From: JANXXV01 sp040002435 | GTDB lineage: Bacteria > Acidobacteriota > Terriglobia > Bryobacterales > Bryobacteraceae | DNA length: 64,000 nucleotides | Direction of reading: 5' to 3' | NCBI GenBank assembly: GCA_040002435.1 | Contig: JBDUEM010000004.1 | Span: 10,552-74,551 of the forward strand | Shown here: in pieces, positions 45,153 to 54,759 of the stretch | How the letters are laid out: every line of letters begins with the position of its first letter | Numbering within the stretch: position 1 is the stretch's first letter | The notes under the pieces: model-generated | Database searches by the model: none | The model's input: the letters and a program-made list of their open reading frames with translations, nothing else | Told to the model about the DNA's origin: nothing | Position numbers and translations under genes: made by a program

Positions 45153-47134
45153 TCGAAGGCTGTCTCCTTGATTCGTTCATACCGCCCCGACGCCCCGAAG
45201 TGCCCGCTGCCCATATTGGTTTTCAGCAGCAGGGTGTTGGAATCCGATTTTACGGCCCGCAGCTTCGCGGCCCATTTCGCTGGCTCCCAATACTGCACGC
45301 GCGGGTCGTTCAACCCCGCGGTGATCAGCAGATTCGGATACGCCCTTCGCTCCACGTTGTCGTATGGCGAATAGGATTTCATGTAGCGGTAGGCGGCCTC
45401 CTGGTTCGGATCACCCCACTCGTCGTACTCCGTCACAGTCAGCGGCAGCGATGCGTCCAGCATCGTATTCAGCACATCTACAAACGGCACTTTCGCGATG
45501 GCAGCCGCAAACAGATCCGGCCGCATGTTCAGCACAGCGCCCATCAACAGGCCGCCGGCGCTGCCTCCCATAATCGCCAGGCGCGCACTGGTGGTGTACC
45601 CATTGGCAATCAGATGTTCGGCGGCCGCTAGGAAATCCGTAAACGTATTCCGCTTCTCCATCATCTTGCCCTGATCGTGCCAGGGCTCACCCAGTTCGGC
45701 GCCTCCCCGTATGTTCGCGATAGCGTAAATAAAGCCGCGATCGAGCAAACTCAACCGGCTCGAAACAAACGCCGCTTCCATATTGATCCCATAGGATCCG
45801 TAGCCGTACAGCAGCAGTGGAGCGTTCTTCGTACCCTTGCGGTAAACCAGCGAAATGGGCACCTGGGTTCCATCGCCGGCAGTGGCGAAGATGCGCTCCG
45901 ATTGATATTGGCTGGGATCGTAGCCCCCCAACACACGTTCCTGCTTCCGCAACTCGCGCGTCCGCGTCCGCATGTCATAGTCGAACACCGACGATGGCGT
46001 TACCAGGGACGTATACCGGAAGCGTAGCGTCTGCGAGTCGTATTCAAAATTGTCCAGGGGTGCCACGCTGTAGGCAGGCTCGTCGAAGGTCACGTCGTGA
46101 CTCCCGCCGGACTCGCTTACCCTGATCCGCAGCAGTCCGTTTTCCCGTTCATACAGCGCCAGGAAGTCCTGGAACGCGTCAATGCCTTCCAGCTTCACAT
46201 GCGGACGATGCGCGATCACCTCATTCCAGTTCTCCCGCGCGGGATTCGCCACCGGCGCGCGCATCAGCCGGAAATTCTTTGCACCGTCGTTGGTCCGGAT
46301 GAAGAAATATTCGCCCTGATCCTGCACATGATATTCGTGCTCTTTCCGCCGCGGATCAATCACCTGAAACACGCCGTCGGGCCGGTCTGCTTCCGCGTAA
46401 TGAACCTCGGTAGTGTCCTTGCTGTGAATGTCGATCAGAATGAATCGTCCGCTGCGGGTCTTGTGGATGGAAACGAAGAAACGCTCGTCGGTCTCGTGAA
46501 ACACCAGTTCATCGGGCGCGTGCGGCGTCCCCAAGGTGTGCCGCCACACCTTCTCCGGTCTCTTGGCGGCATCCAGCGTCGCATAGTAGAAGGTACGATT
46601 GTCGTTCGCCCAAACAATCGCCCCCTGACTCCCCGAGATCCTGTCAGGCAGGGTAGTGCCGGCGCCAAGATCTTTCACGAAGATCGTGTAGTCTTCATCG
46701 CCTTCGGTGTCCACCGAGTAAGCCAGCAGATTGTGGCTGGCGCTTGGCCGGATCGCTTCGAGCCGAAAGTATTTCTCGCCCCGCGCCAGCTCGTTTTCAT
46801 CCAGCAATACTTCTTCCGTCTCGGAGGCAACAGGCTTGCGGCAGTGAATGGTGTACTGCTTCCCTTCCTCGGTCCGCGTGTAGTAAAGATAGGGTCCGCG
46901 GCGCGCCGGCACCGCCATGTCCGTTTCCTCGATGCGGGCCAGGATCTCGTTATAAAGCGCCTCTTGCAGGGGCTTCGTATCGGCCATCACCGCTTCGGTG
47001 TACTCGTTCTCTGATTCCAGATAAGCGATCACCTCCGCGTTGGTCTTCTCGCGCATCCAGAAATAGTCATCCACGCGCCTGTCACCATGGATCGTTACTA
47101 CGTGCGAAACCTTCTTGGCAATAGGAGATTCCAC
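45119..47134 (-). CDS. ptrB: Oligopeptidase B-type serine peptidase (S9A)
   Basis: 671 residues. The N-terminal beta propeller begins with RVDDYFWMREKTNAEVIAYL, the standard PtrB opening. The catalytic alpha/beta hydrolase domain (~410-671) has YGSYGINMEAAF, IRGGAELGEPWHDQGKMMEK, the nucleophile Ser525 in MGGSAGGLL, an acidic residue in GLNDPRVQYWEP and His645 in GSGHFG. The acidic pair typical of oligopeptidase B substrate pockets (VTEYDEWGDP) supports cleavage after basic residues. No signal peptide. It overlaps tsaE convergently by 34 bases and lies 2 bases downstream of the acyl-CoA ligase stop. Confidence 0.93.
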   Translation of the reverse strand: MESPIAKKVSHVVTIHGDRRVDDYFWMREKTNAEVIAYLESENEYTEAVMADTKPLQEALYNEILARIEETDMAVPARRGPYLYYTRTEEGKQYTIHCRKPVASETEEVLLDENELARGEKYFRLEAIRPSASHNLLAYSVDTEGDEDYTIFVKDLGAGTTLPDRISGSQGAIVWANDNRTFYYATLDAAKRPEKVWRHTLGTPHAPDELVFHETDERFFVSIHKTRSGRFILIDIHSKDTTEVHYAEADRPDGVFQVIDPRRKEHEYHVQDQGEYFFIRTNDGAKNFRLMRAPVANPARENWNEVIAHRPHVKLEGIDAFQDFLALYERENGLLRIRVSESGGSHDVTFDEPAYSVAPLDNFEYDSQTLRFRYTSLVTPSSVFDYDMRTRTRELRKQERVLGGYDPSQYQSERIFATAGDGTQVPISLVYRKGTKNAPLLLYGYGSYGINMEAAFVSSRLSLLDRGFIYAIANIRGGAELGEPWHDQGKMMEKRNTFTDFLAAAEHLIANGYTTSARLAIMGGSAGGLLMGAVLNMRPDLFAAAIAKVPFVDVLNTMLDASLPLTVTEYDEWGDPNQEAAYRYMKSYSPYDNVERRAYPNLLITAGLNDPRVQYWEPAKWAAKLRAVKSDSNTLLLKTNMGSGHFGASGRYERIKETAFDYAFLLKTISR

Positions 47135-47136
47135 GT

Positions 47137-48939
47137 CTATGTCATCTCCTCGCGGCCCAAATAGAGCTCGGCGATAATGTGGCGGAAGTTTTCCAGCACT
47201 TGTGTCCTTCGCACTTTCATGGTGGGCGTCAGTTCCCCATTTTCAATTGAGAATTCCCGATCCAGTATACGGAATCGCTTGATCTGCTCGAAGGCGGGCA
47301 GTAGCCCATTGATCCGCTTCACGATCTTGGCGGTGGCCTCCAGAACGGGGGCTGCCGTCACCAGTTCCGGCAGCGGGCGGTTCTTCAGTCCGCCCATTCC
47401 AGGCAGCGTTTCCGCAATCGCCGCGTTTACCGTGAAGAGCGCGGTAACGTAAGGCTGGCGGTCGCCAATCAGCACCACCTGGCTGATCAGCGGCTCCATT
47501 TTGAAAAGGCCTTCTATCCGCGAAGGATAGATCTTCTTTCCATTGGAGGCAACGATGATTTCTTTTTTTCGTCCGGTGATGTACAGATACCCCTGCGCGT
47601 CCCGCTCGGCGATGTCGCCCGTATACAGCCACCCGTCGCGCAGCACCGCTTTCGTCGCCTCGACGTCATTGAAGTAGCCGCTGAACAACGTCGGGCTCTT
47701 GATCAATAGCTCGCCGTCCTCCGCAAGCCTCACCTCCACGCCGGGCAGCGCCTTGCCAATGCTGCCCGAGCGGGGTGTGGCAATCGGATTCAGTGCCACT
47801 ACCCCGCCTTCCGTCAGGCCGTAACCTTCCACAAGCGGCAGCCCGATGGCTTCGAAAAAGTGCGCCAGATCCTGGCCCAGCGGAGCGGCGCCCGAAATCG
47901 CAATTCGCAGCCGGCCGCCCAGCCGCTGCCGGACCTTGGCGAAGACCAGCCGGTCCGCCAGCCGCAGCGCGGATGTCATCCAGCCCGGCACCGTCCGGCC
48001 TTCATGCCGCAGGTGCGCCGCCTTCAAACCAAGCCCCAGCGCTCCGTAGAACAGCCTTCGCGTGACGGCCGGACGCTTCTTGATTTCCGTGGTGATACTG
48101 GAGAAGACCCGCTCCCACACCCGCGGAGGCGCCAGCAGGAACGTAGGCCCGATGGTTCTGATCTCCACCGGCATCTTCGCCAGTCCTTCTGAAAAATACA
48201 CCGGCATCCCGAACAAAATCGGCAGAAACTCCCCGACGATTCTCTGCGCAATGTGCGCCGAGGGAAGAAAGACCAGGGTGCAATCCGAGGGTGTCAACTC
48301 CACCAGCTGCGGCGCGATGTCCAGATTGGAGACGATGGCGCGGTGCGTGGCCAGTCCCATTTTCGGTTCCCCGGTTGCTCCCGAAGTCACGTAAAGTACC
48401 GCCGGGTCTTCGGGAGAAATAGCGTCTAACAGATGCTCGAACAGCGCCGCATCAGCGGCCATCGCCGCCCGGCCGCTCTCCCGCAATTCCGCCAGGGTAA
48501 GCACGCCTGGTTCTTCGCCCGTCAGCAGAATCCACAACAGTGGGGCGGACGGCGCTCCGGCCTCGCGCAGAGCCCGCAGTGTCTTTGCGTCCTCCACAAA
48601 AATAGCCTTGGCTTCCGAATTGGTAATGCTGCGCACCAGGTCCGCCGCGGGCAGACTGGTATAAAGCGCGGCCGAAATGCAACCATTCGCCATGGCGCCC
48701 AAATCGGCAAAATAAAACTCCGCCCGCGTCTCACAATCCAGCGCGACGATATCGCCTTTCGCAATCCCGGCCGCGTGCAGCCCGCAGGCCACCTCCCGCA
48801 CAATATCCCGGAATTCAGTCCAGGTGTAGGTCTGATACTTCGGCGTTTTTTTGGATCCCGCCGGTTGATGCAATGCAAATAAACCTGGATACTTTTGGGC
48901 GGCCTCTTCAAGGAGGATTGGTAGAGTGCGCAGACTCAT
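47137..48939 (-). CDS. Long-chain fatty acid-CoA ligase-like AMP-forming enzyme
   Basis: 600 residues of the AMP-binding superfamily, FadD15/long-chain type. The A10-type lysine region (GELTPTMKVRR), LPLVEGYGLTEGG (A5), DGWLYTGDIAERDAQGYLYI (A7) and TGRKKEIIVASNGKKIYPSR (A8) are all intact. The P-loop-like A3 motif reads TSGATGEPKMGLATH where TSGTTGxPKGVxxTH is usual, which is atypical but still Gly/Ser rich. Expected reaction: fatty acid + ATP + CoA to acyl-CoA. It is followed after 2 bases by the oligopeptidase gene. The role could also be that of an inactive or specialised ligase. Confidence 0.88.
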   Translation of the reverse strand: MSLRTLPILLEEAAQKYPGLFALHQPAGSKKTPKYQTYTWTEFRDIVREVACGLHAAGIAKGDIVALDCETRAEFYFADLGAMANGCISAALYTSLPAADLVRSITNSEAKAIFVEDAKTLRALREAGAPSAPLLWILLTGEEPGVLTLAELRESGRAAMAADAALFEHLLDAISPEDPAVLYVTSGATGEPKMGLATHRAIVSNLDIAPQLVELTPSDCTLVFLPSAHIAQRIVGEFLPILFGMPVYFSEGLAKMPVEIRTIGPTFLLAPPRVWERVFSSITTEIKKRPAVTRRLFYGALGLGLKAAHLRHEGRTVPGWMTSALRLADRLVFAKVRQRLGGRLRIAISGAAPLGQDLAHFFEAIGLPLVEGYGLTEGGVVALNPIATPRSGSIGKALPGVEVRLAEDGELLIKSPTLFSGYFNDVEATKAVLRDGWLYTGDIAERDAQGYLYITGRKKEIIVASNGKKIYPSRIEGLFKMEPLISQVVLIGDRQPYVTALFTVNAAIAETLPGMGGLKNRPLPELVTAAPVLEATAKIVKRINGLLPAFEQIKRFRILDREFSIENGELTPTMKVRRTQVLENFRHIIAELYLGREEMT

Positions 48940-48998
48940 CGCGTCGGGATTTCCATGGGCTTCTTCAGGATATCGGGTGTACCCCTACAGGTTAAAAT

Positions 48999-49784
48999 AT
49001 GGCGATGCCATTTGAAAAAGAACTGGAAGTTGCAAGGCGTGTCGCCCGCGAGTCCGGCGAGCTGGCCCTGCGATTACAGGCGCAAGGCGTAACTCCGGAA
49101 GAGAAGTCCGATCTTTCCCCGGTGACCATCGCGGATAAGGAATCCGAAAGGCTGATTTCGCGCCTGCTCCTGGAGGCTTTTCCAGATGACGGCTTGCTCG
49201 GCGAAGAAGGCGCAAACCGCAAGTCCACAAATGGCCGCACCTGGATCATCGACCCCATTGACGGCACGCGCGACTTCGTCCGCGGCATGCCCCTCTGGTC
49301 CGTACTCATCGGTCTCGAAGTAGACGGCGTAGTCGAAACCGGAGTATGCCACCTGCCCCCCAGGAACGAAACATTTTTCGCCATTCGCGGGCAAGGCGCA
49401 TTCCGTGACGGCACGCGCATCGGCATCTCCAAGGTGCAGACGGTCTCGCAGGCCGTACTCTGCATCAACGGCCTGAATGGCATGGCCGCCCGTTCCTTCG
49501 CCTCCGGCCTGCTGGGCTGGATGGCCCCGTTCTGGGGCGTACGCAGCATGGGAGGATGCCTGGACGCCATGCTCCTCGCCGCGGGACAGGTAGATTTCTG
49601 GATTGAGAACACCGCCAAGGCATGGGACCTTGCGCCGCTAAAAGTGATCATGGAAGAGGCAGGCGCAGTGTTCCGAAACTTCGATGGCGGCGACAGTATT
49701 TACGGTGGTGACTGCCTCGCCTTCGTGCCCCCGCTCGAATCGGCAGCGCGGCGTCTCATGGAGATCGGAAACAAGGCTTCATGA
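48999..49784 (+). CDS. Inositol monophosphatase-family phosphatase, HisN-like
   Basis: 261 residues. The three metal-binding motifs are complete: LLGEEGANRK (Glu near 69), WIIDPIDGTRDFVRG (Asp near 86 and 89), and the C-terminal NTAKAWDLAPLKVIMEEAGA (Asp near 209). The short N-terminus and RDFVRGMPLWSVLIGL favour the histidinol-phosphatase (HisN-type) branch over true inositol monophosphatase, but this cannot be settled without a tree. The start at 48999 gives MAMPFEKE; M3 is equally possible. It overlaps the methyltransferase gene by 4 bases. Confidence 0.88.
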   Translation: MAMPFEKELEVARRVARESGELALRLQAQGVTPEEKSDLSPVTIADKESERLISRLLLEAFPDDGLLGEEGANRKSTNGRTWIIDPIDGTRDFVRGMPLWSVLIGLEVDGVVETGVCHLPPRNETFFAIRGQGAFRDGTRIGISKVQTVSQAVLCINGLNGMAARSFASGLLGWMAPFWGVRSMGGCLDAMLLAAGQVDFWIENTAKAWDLAPLKVIMEEAGAVFRNFDGGDSIYGGDCLAFVPPLESAARRLMEIGNKAS

Positions 49785-50527
49785 ATCCGGCGGAATTCGC
49801 CAACATCGCCAAAGCGGAGGAGAAGCTTTGGTGGTACCGCGGGATGATGCGCATTCTGTTCCGCCTGCTCGATCCCTTGGCGCGGCAGCGCAGCTTCTCG
49901 CGGGTGCTGGAGGGCGGGTGCGGTACCGGTTATCTCTCCAAGGTGCTGGCACAGCGCTACGGCTGGCGTCTTTTTCCGGTGGATCTCGGCTGGGAAGGGC
50001 TCCACTACGGACGCGGCATGGGAATTCCGCATTTGGCCCAGGCCGATATCAGCCGCCTTCCCTTCCCCGATGACGCCTTCGACCTCGTACTCTCCATGGA
50101 CGTGCTGGTCCATTTTCCATTGGGCTCGGAGATGGATGCCTTGCGCGAACTGGTCCGGACCTTGCAGCCCGGCGGATACTTCGCCATCCGCGTTTCGGCC
50201 CTCGACGTCCTCCGCAGCCGTCATTCCATGTTTGCCACCGAACGGCAGCGCTTTACGCGCCGTCGCCTGATCCGCAGTGTGGAAGAAGTAGGCGTTGAGG
50301 TGCTGCGCTGTACCTACGCCAACAGCCTGCTGCTTCCGGTGTCGCTGCTGAAATTCCGCCTCTGGGAACCGCTGCTCAACAAGCCGCCTGCCAGTGGTGT
50401 GGAGCCCGTACCGCCGTGGCTGGACACCGCACTGTACGCCCCGCTCGCGATGGAGTCGTCGTGGATCGGGTCCGGCTGGAACTTGCCCCTCGGGCAATCG
50501 CTTATCCTCATCGGCCGGAAGCGATAG
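49781..50527 (+). CDS. Class I SAM-dependent methyltransferase
   Basis: 248 residues. The cofactor site is clear: VLEGGCGTGYLSKVLAQRYG (motif I), FPVDLGWEGLHYGRG (motif II, Asp near 73) and FPDDAFDLVLSMDVLVHF (motif IV), then LQPGGYFAIRV. This is the Methyltransf_11/25 type. The substrate is unknown; the early KLWWYRGMMRI block recurs in a subgroup of envelope-associated methyltransferases. The start codon overlaps the phosphatase stop (ATGA), so the two are coupled. The sensor kinase gene starts 28 bases after its stop. Confidence 0.87.
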   Translation: MNPAEFANIAKAEEKLWWYRGMMRILFRLLDPLARQRSFSRVLEGGCGTGYLSKVLAQRYGWRLFPVDLGWEGLHYGRGMGIPHLAQADISRLPFPDDAFDLVLSMDVLVHFPLGSEMDALRELVRTLQPGGYFAIRVSALDVLRSRHSMFATERQRFTRRRLIRSVEEVGVEVLRCTYANSLLLPVSLLKFRLWEPLLNKPPASGVEPVPPWLDTALYAPLAMESSWIGSGWNLPLGQSLILIGRKR

Positions 50528-50555
50528 CCGGTTCAAAATCGCGGCCTTCTGTCCG

Positions 50556-53048
50556 ATGAGAAGAGACAGAATGCTTTCCATCGGCTACGCAGGCCTCGGC
50601 CTGGCGGTGCTTCTCAGTCTGTGTGCCGCCTCGTTTGCGATGGGAAAACGACGCACCGCCGCCAACAAGCGCGCCGGCCATGGTGATCACTTTCACCGCC
50701 TGTTCGACGAGATTGCCATCGCCTATCACGACATTGACACGAGCGGCGTCATCCGCCGCGTCAATCGCGCCGAGTGCGATCTGCTCGGCTACCAGCCGGA
50801 AGAACTGATTGGCCGCCCTGTATGGGAGTTGGTGGTACCGGAGACGCTGCAGGTAAGCCGCGAAGCAGTGCTCGCGAAACTCAGACGGCAAACTCCATTG
50901 GCGCCCTTTCAAAGGGATTACGTCAACCGTGATGGAGAGCAGATAACCCTCGAGATCTACGAAAATCTGCTCTTCGACGCAGCCGGCTCCGTGATCGGCA
51001 TTCGCTCAGCGCTACTCGACGTCTCTGCCAGGGCGCGCGCGGAAGCGAAGTTAGCGGAAAGCAATCGCCATTTTGAGGAAATGGCCAACACCGTCCCGGT
51101 CATCCTCTGGAAATCGGGCCGGAACGGCGCTCTCGAATACATCAACCGGCAGTGGCTCGCCCTCACCGGGCAGACACCCGGGCAGTTGTTAGGGAACGGG
51201 TGGCTGGATGCCGTTCACCCCGATGATTTGCAGATGATGGCAAAACTACCAAGTGTCCGAGCAGTGGCCGAAGGATCGCTGCATGTGGAATACCGCCTCC
51301 GGAGGTACGATGGGCAGTACCGCCAGATTGTCGCCACCGGAGTTCCCCGCTTCTCCGCCACCGGAGAGTTTGAGGGTTATATAGGTTCCGCGACTGACGT
51401 CACCACGCTGAAGCAAACCGGGGAGCGGTTGCATCTGCTGGAGTCCGTGGTCGTCAATGCCACCGAGGCGGTGATGATCACCGACGCCGATTTGGAGGAA
51501 CCCGGGCCTCGCATCCTCTACGTGAATGAATCGTTCACCAGAATGACAGGCTACTCCCTGGACGAGGTGCGTGGAAAGAGCCCGCGCATGTTGCAGGGCG
51601 CGTTGACCGATAAGAGTCAGCTCACTCTGCTCCGGTCCGCCCTGAATTGCGTCACGCCAATCCAGGTGGAGCTACTGAACTACCGGAAAGATGGAACGTC
51701 CTTCTGGAATGAGATGGACGTTGTACCGGTGGCGGACGCTAACGGCGCCTTCACCCATTGTGTCGCCTTACAGCGCGACGTGACCGAGCGCAAGAGAATA
51801 GCGAACGACATTCAACGCTACGCCCGTGAACTGAAAGAGAAAAATCAGGCGCTGCTTTCGGCCGTCGCTGCGGCCCGGGAATCCACTGAGCTGAAGAGCC
51901 GGTTCCTCGCCAACATGAGTCATGAGATCCGCACTCCCATGAACGGCATCGTTGGAATGATTGCCTTGCTGCTCACCACGCGTTTGACAACGGAACAACA
52001 CGAGTATGCCGAAGCCGTTCAGCTGTCGGCCAGTTCGCTGCTGGTCCTCATCAACGACATTCTGGATCTCTCCCGCATTGAGGCCGGCCGGTTGGAACTC
52101 GATTGCCTCCCCTACAATTGGAAAACGATGGCGGAAGAAGCTGTCTCTCTGCTGGCCCTTATGGCGCGGACGAAAGGCTTAATACTGTCCTGTGATGTGT
52201 CTCCCGAAATTCCTCCTGCTGTCCTCGGAGATCCCGTCCGCATCCGGCAGGTAATCACCAATCTCGTGGGAAACGCGGTGAAGTTTACAGAACAGGGCGA
52301 GGTGCGTGTCGCCGTTAAGAGGGTGCAACAGAATTCCGGCCTCAACTCCATTTGCGTGGAGGTTACCGATACGGGCATCGGTATTCCAAAGACACAGTGT
52401 GCGCAGTTGTTCCAACGCTTCTCGCAGACCGATAATTCGTCCACCCGCAAACACGGCGGCAGCGGCCTGGGCCTGGCCATTTCCCGCCAGCTTGTCGAAC
52501 TGATGGGCGGCGAGATCGGCGTCCGCACGGAGGCCGGCCAGGGCAGTACCTTCTGGTTTACGCTCCCCGTGCGGATCGCCCCCCGGCAGCCGGCGCCAGA
52601 ATCTCAAATCGTCCTCGCGAGTCCGGCAAAACCGTGTGATGCGCACCAAATCCGCATCCTGGTCGCCGAAGACAACGCGATCAATCAGCGCATTGCCCTG
52701 CGCATTCTGGAAAAAATGGGGTTTGCCGCCGAAGCCGTTTCCACCGGCCGCCTGGCGCTCGAAGCAGTGCAGCGGGATCATTACGATGTGGTGCTCATGG
52801 ACGTCCAAATGCCGGAGATGGACGGTCTTGAGGCCACCGCTTCCATTCGCAAACTGCAAAGCGCATCACGGGCCATTCCCATCATCGCTATGACAGCGAA
52901 TGCAATGTCCGGAGACCGCGAACGATGCCTCTCGGCTGGAATGGACGATTATGTCAGCAAGCCCGTCAGCGCCTCTCTATTGCAAGCCACGCTCGAACGC
53001 TGGACCAAGCGGACCGCTGACTCAGCCCAGGCGCCAACGTTCCCCTAG
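50556..53048 (+). CDS. Hybrid sensor histidine kinase with PAS domains and receiver
   Basis: 830 residues from the ATG at 50556 (an ATG at 50571 is nearly as good). One N-terminal membrane helix (IGYAGLGLAVLLSLCAASFA) is followed by three PAS/PAC units (~45-165, ~175-290, ~295-425), a coil, a HisKA domain with phospho-His456 (in NMSHEIRTPMNG), a HATPase domain with N, G1 and G2 boxes (NLVGNAVKFT, VTDTGIGIP, HGGSGLGLAIS) and a receiver domain with Asp749 (in VVLMDVQMPEMDG). The ligand is unknown. The intact phosphorelay suggests signalling to a separate Hpt or regulator. Confidence 0.95.
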   Translation: MRRDRMLSIGYAGLGLAVLLSLCAASFAMGKRRTAANKRAGHGDHFHRLFDEIAIAYHDIDTSGVIRRVNRAECDLLGYQPEELIGRPVWELVVPETLQVSREAVLAKLRRQTPLAPFQRDYVNRDGEQITLEIYENLLFDAAGSVIGIRSALLDVSARARAEAKLAESNRHFEEMANTVPVILWKSGRNGALEYINRQWLALTGQTPGQLLGNGWLDAVHPDDLQMMAKLPSVRAVAEGSLHVEYRLRRYDGQYRQIVATGVPRFSATGEFEGYIGSATDVTTLKQTGERLHLLESVVVNATEAVMITDADLEEPGPRILYVNESFTRMTGYSLDEVRGKSPRMLQGALTDKSQLTLLRSALNCVTPIQVELLNYRKDGTSFWNEMDVVPVADANGAFTHCVALQRDVTERKRIANDIQRYARELKEKNQALLSAVAAARESTELKSRFLANMSHEIRTPMNGIVGMIALLLTTRLTTEQHEYAEAVQLSASSLLVLINDILDLSRIEAGRLELDCLPYNWKTMAEEAVSLLALMARTKGLILSCDVSPEIPPAVLGDPVRIRQVITNLVGNAVKFTEQGEVRVAVKRVQQNSGLNSICVEVTDTGIGIPKTQCAQLFQRFSQTDNSSTRKHGGSGLGLAISRQLVELMGGEIGVRTEAGQGSTFWFTLPVRIAPRQPAPESQIVLASPAKPCDAHQIRILVAEDNAINQRIALRILEKMGFAAEAVSTGRLALEAVQRDHYDVVLMDVQMPEMDGLEATASIRKLQSASRAIPIIAMTANAMSGDRERCLSAGMDDYVSKPVSASLLQATLERWTKRTADSAQAPTFP

Positions 53049-53114
53049 CCACGGCGGTTTTCATAAACGGGCCGCACCTACATTAGTGCCACCCGATCTG
53101 AATTAGCGGCTTCC

Positions 53115-53810
53115 TCAAGTTGCGGAAGATGCCTTCGCTGTATCGGAACCGGTACGGCCCGGCTGCGCCACAATCCGTAAGTAAGGCTTAGGAGACTTCC
53201 AGCCCTCGGGATATTTTTGCTTCGCTTCCTCGTCGGATACCGACGGCAATATGATCACGTCGCCGCCATCTTTCCAATTTACCGGCGTAGCTACTTTGTA
53301 CTTGGCAGTAAGCTGCATTGAATCCAAAACACGCAGCACTTCGTCGAAGTTCCGGCCAGTGCTCATCGGATACATCAGCATGAGCTTGATCTTCTTGTCC
53401 GGACCGATCACGAATACCGTGCGCACCGTCGCATTCGTTGCCGCTGTACGGCCTTCAGAAGTCTCGCCGGATTCGGCTGGCAGCATGTTATAGAGCTTGG
53501 CCACTTCCAGCTTGCTGTCCCCGATCATCGGGTAATTTACCTTGTTGCCCTGCGTCTCTTCAATGTCCATCGCCCATTTGCCATGGTTCGTCACGGGGTC
53601 CACACTCAGACCGATAATCTTGCAGTTTCGTTTCGTAAATTCGGGCTCCAACCCGGCCATGTAACCGAGTTCGGTTGTACAAACCGGAGTAAAATCCTTG
53701 GGATGAGAAAACAGGATCGCCCAGCCGTCTCCTATCCACTCATGAAAATGAATCGTTCCCTGCGTAGTTTCCGCGGTAAAGTCAGGCGCCTCGTCGTTAA
53801 TACGTAGCAT
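53115..53810 (-). CDS. 1-Cys peroxiredoxin (Prx6 type)
   Basis: 231 residues from the ATG at 53810 (GGAGA nine bases upstream; a TTG five codons earlier is weaker). The peroxidatic Cys44 sits in HPKDFTPVCTTELGYMAG with Thr41 (PxxxTxxC). The C-terminal dimer region (KYKVATPVNWKDGGDVIILP, then EAKQKYPEGW) is that of the AhpC-TSA/Prx6 branch. A second cysteine at ~64 is not a typical resolving Cys. It reduces hydrogen peroxide and organic peroxides with an external thiol. It is transcribed alone, convergent with the sensor kinase gene. Confidence 0.95.
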   Translation of the reverse strand: MLRINDEAPDFTAETTQGTIHFHEWIGDGWAILFSHPKDFTPVCTTELGYMAGLEPEFTKRNCKIIGLSVDPVTNHGKWAMDIEETQGNKVNYPMIGDSKLEVAKLYNMLPAESGETSEGRTAATNATVRTVFVIGPDKKIKLMLMYPMSTGRNFDEVLRVLDSMQLTAKYKVATPVNWKDGGDVIILPSVSDEEAKQKYPEGWKSPKPYLRIVAQPGRTGSDTAKASSAT

Positions 53811-53862
53811 GGTGGTTGTCTCCAATCATCACATACTACTACATCTATCGCTCCTGTACGCT

Positions 53863-54759
53863 CTACAAACCGGCGCTGGCGGCGGCTGCTTTGGGTTGCC
53901 GGTTGACGGTGCCGGAATCTACTGTAACTCCATGCCGGGAAACAATTTGAAAATACAATTCATCATCGGCCACCTCCACCATTCCAAAGGTCTGATCGGT
54001 ATCAAAACCTTTGGCTGTATCGGGTGAGGGCGAGAGATTATGCGGCCTGAGTTCGCCGGAATTACCCAATACGAAATAGGTTATTCCGTGTTGCGGCACC
54101 AGTCTTTCATAAACATGCTCATGGCCTGAAAAAACGACCTGTACCTTATATTTCTGGAACAGCGGCTCTATCGTGGTCCGAAGGTCGGTGTCCGGTCCAT
54201 GGAAGCGGCCATGGGAATACAAGGGGTGATGGAAATAGCAGATCTTCCAGGGCGCAGTCGAACCGCTCAACTGCTCCTCCAGCCACTGAGTCTGCGTCCG
54301 GTCCATATAGTTGCTGTCCAGAACAAAGAACTCCACCTTCCCCTTCTTAAAGGTGTAGTAGCGTTTTCCGCCCATATTGAACGGCTTGTAAAGCCGCTGG
54401 TTCCCGTTGTCGTGATTGCCGATCGAGGCGTAGAACAAAACCCCCGCGGACAGCAGCGCCTGGTAGGGGTCTTCGAACTTCGTCTTCATCTCCGCGGCGC
54501 TCTGTGACCCGTAGATATTATCTCCCAGCGTAATTACAAAGTCGTAGGGAAACAGCTTCCTGTACTCCACCATCTGCTCGGCCACCTCGTATTGCGGCTT
54601 CTTCCCGGTTCCCATATCGCCAATCACGGCAAAGCGAACGGAGTTTTGAATCAGCGGCAGCGTTAGATTGGGAGCAGCGGGCGCGGCGCCGGCCCCGGGC
54701 GCTTGGGAATGAAGCACCACGAAGACAGAAATCCAAACGATAACGATGATTCGCCTCAT
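53863..54759 (-). CDS. Exported metallophosphoesterase (purple acid phosphatase-like)
   Basis: 298 residues with a signal peptide (MRRIIVIVWISVFVVLHSQA). All metal-binding blocks of the calcineurin-like fold are present: FAVIGDMGTG (Asp), VITLGDNIYG (Asp), SIGNHDNG (Asn-His), YFHHPLYSHG (His) and VVFSGHEHVYERL (His-x-His). The extra HEHVYER and short N-terminal region match purple acid phosphatase-like proteins. The substrate is likely a phosphomonoester outside the cytoplasm. Its start overlaps the stop of the secreted protein gene upstream by 4 bases, and that gene overlaps the PLD gene, giving a coupled three-gene operon. Confidence 0.9.
   Translation of the reverse strand: MRRIIVIVWISVFVVLHSQAPGAGAAPAAPNLTLPLIQNSVRFAVIGDMGTGKKPQYEVAEQMVEYRKLFPYDFVITLGDNIYGSQSAAEMKTKFEDPYQALLSAGVLFYASIGNHDNGNQRLYKPFNMGGKRYYTFKKGKVEFFVLDSNYMDRTQTQWLEEQLSGSTAPWKICYFHHPLYSHGRFHGPDTDLRTTIEPLFQKYKVQVVFSGHEHVYERLVPQHGITYFVLGNSGELRPHNLSPSPDTAKGFDTDQTFGMVEVADDELYFQIVSRHGVTVDSGTVNRQPKAAAASAGL

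Noticed and set aside
46097..47014. 305-residue plus-strand frame opposite ptrB
   Set aside because: The minus-strand gene is a clear oligopeptidase; the plus-strand translation is a shadow.
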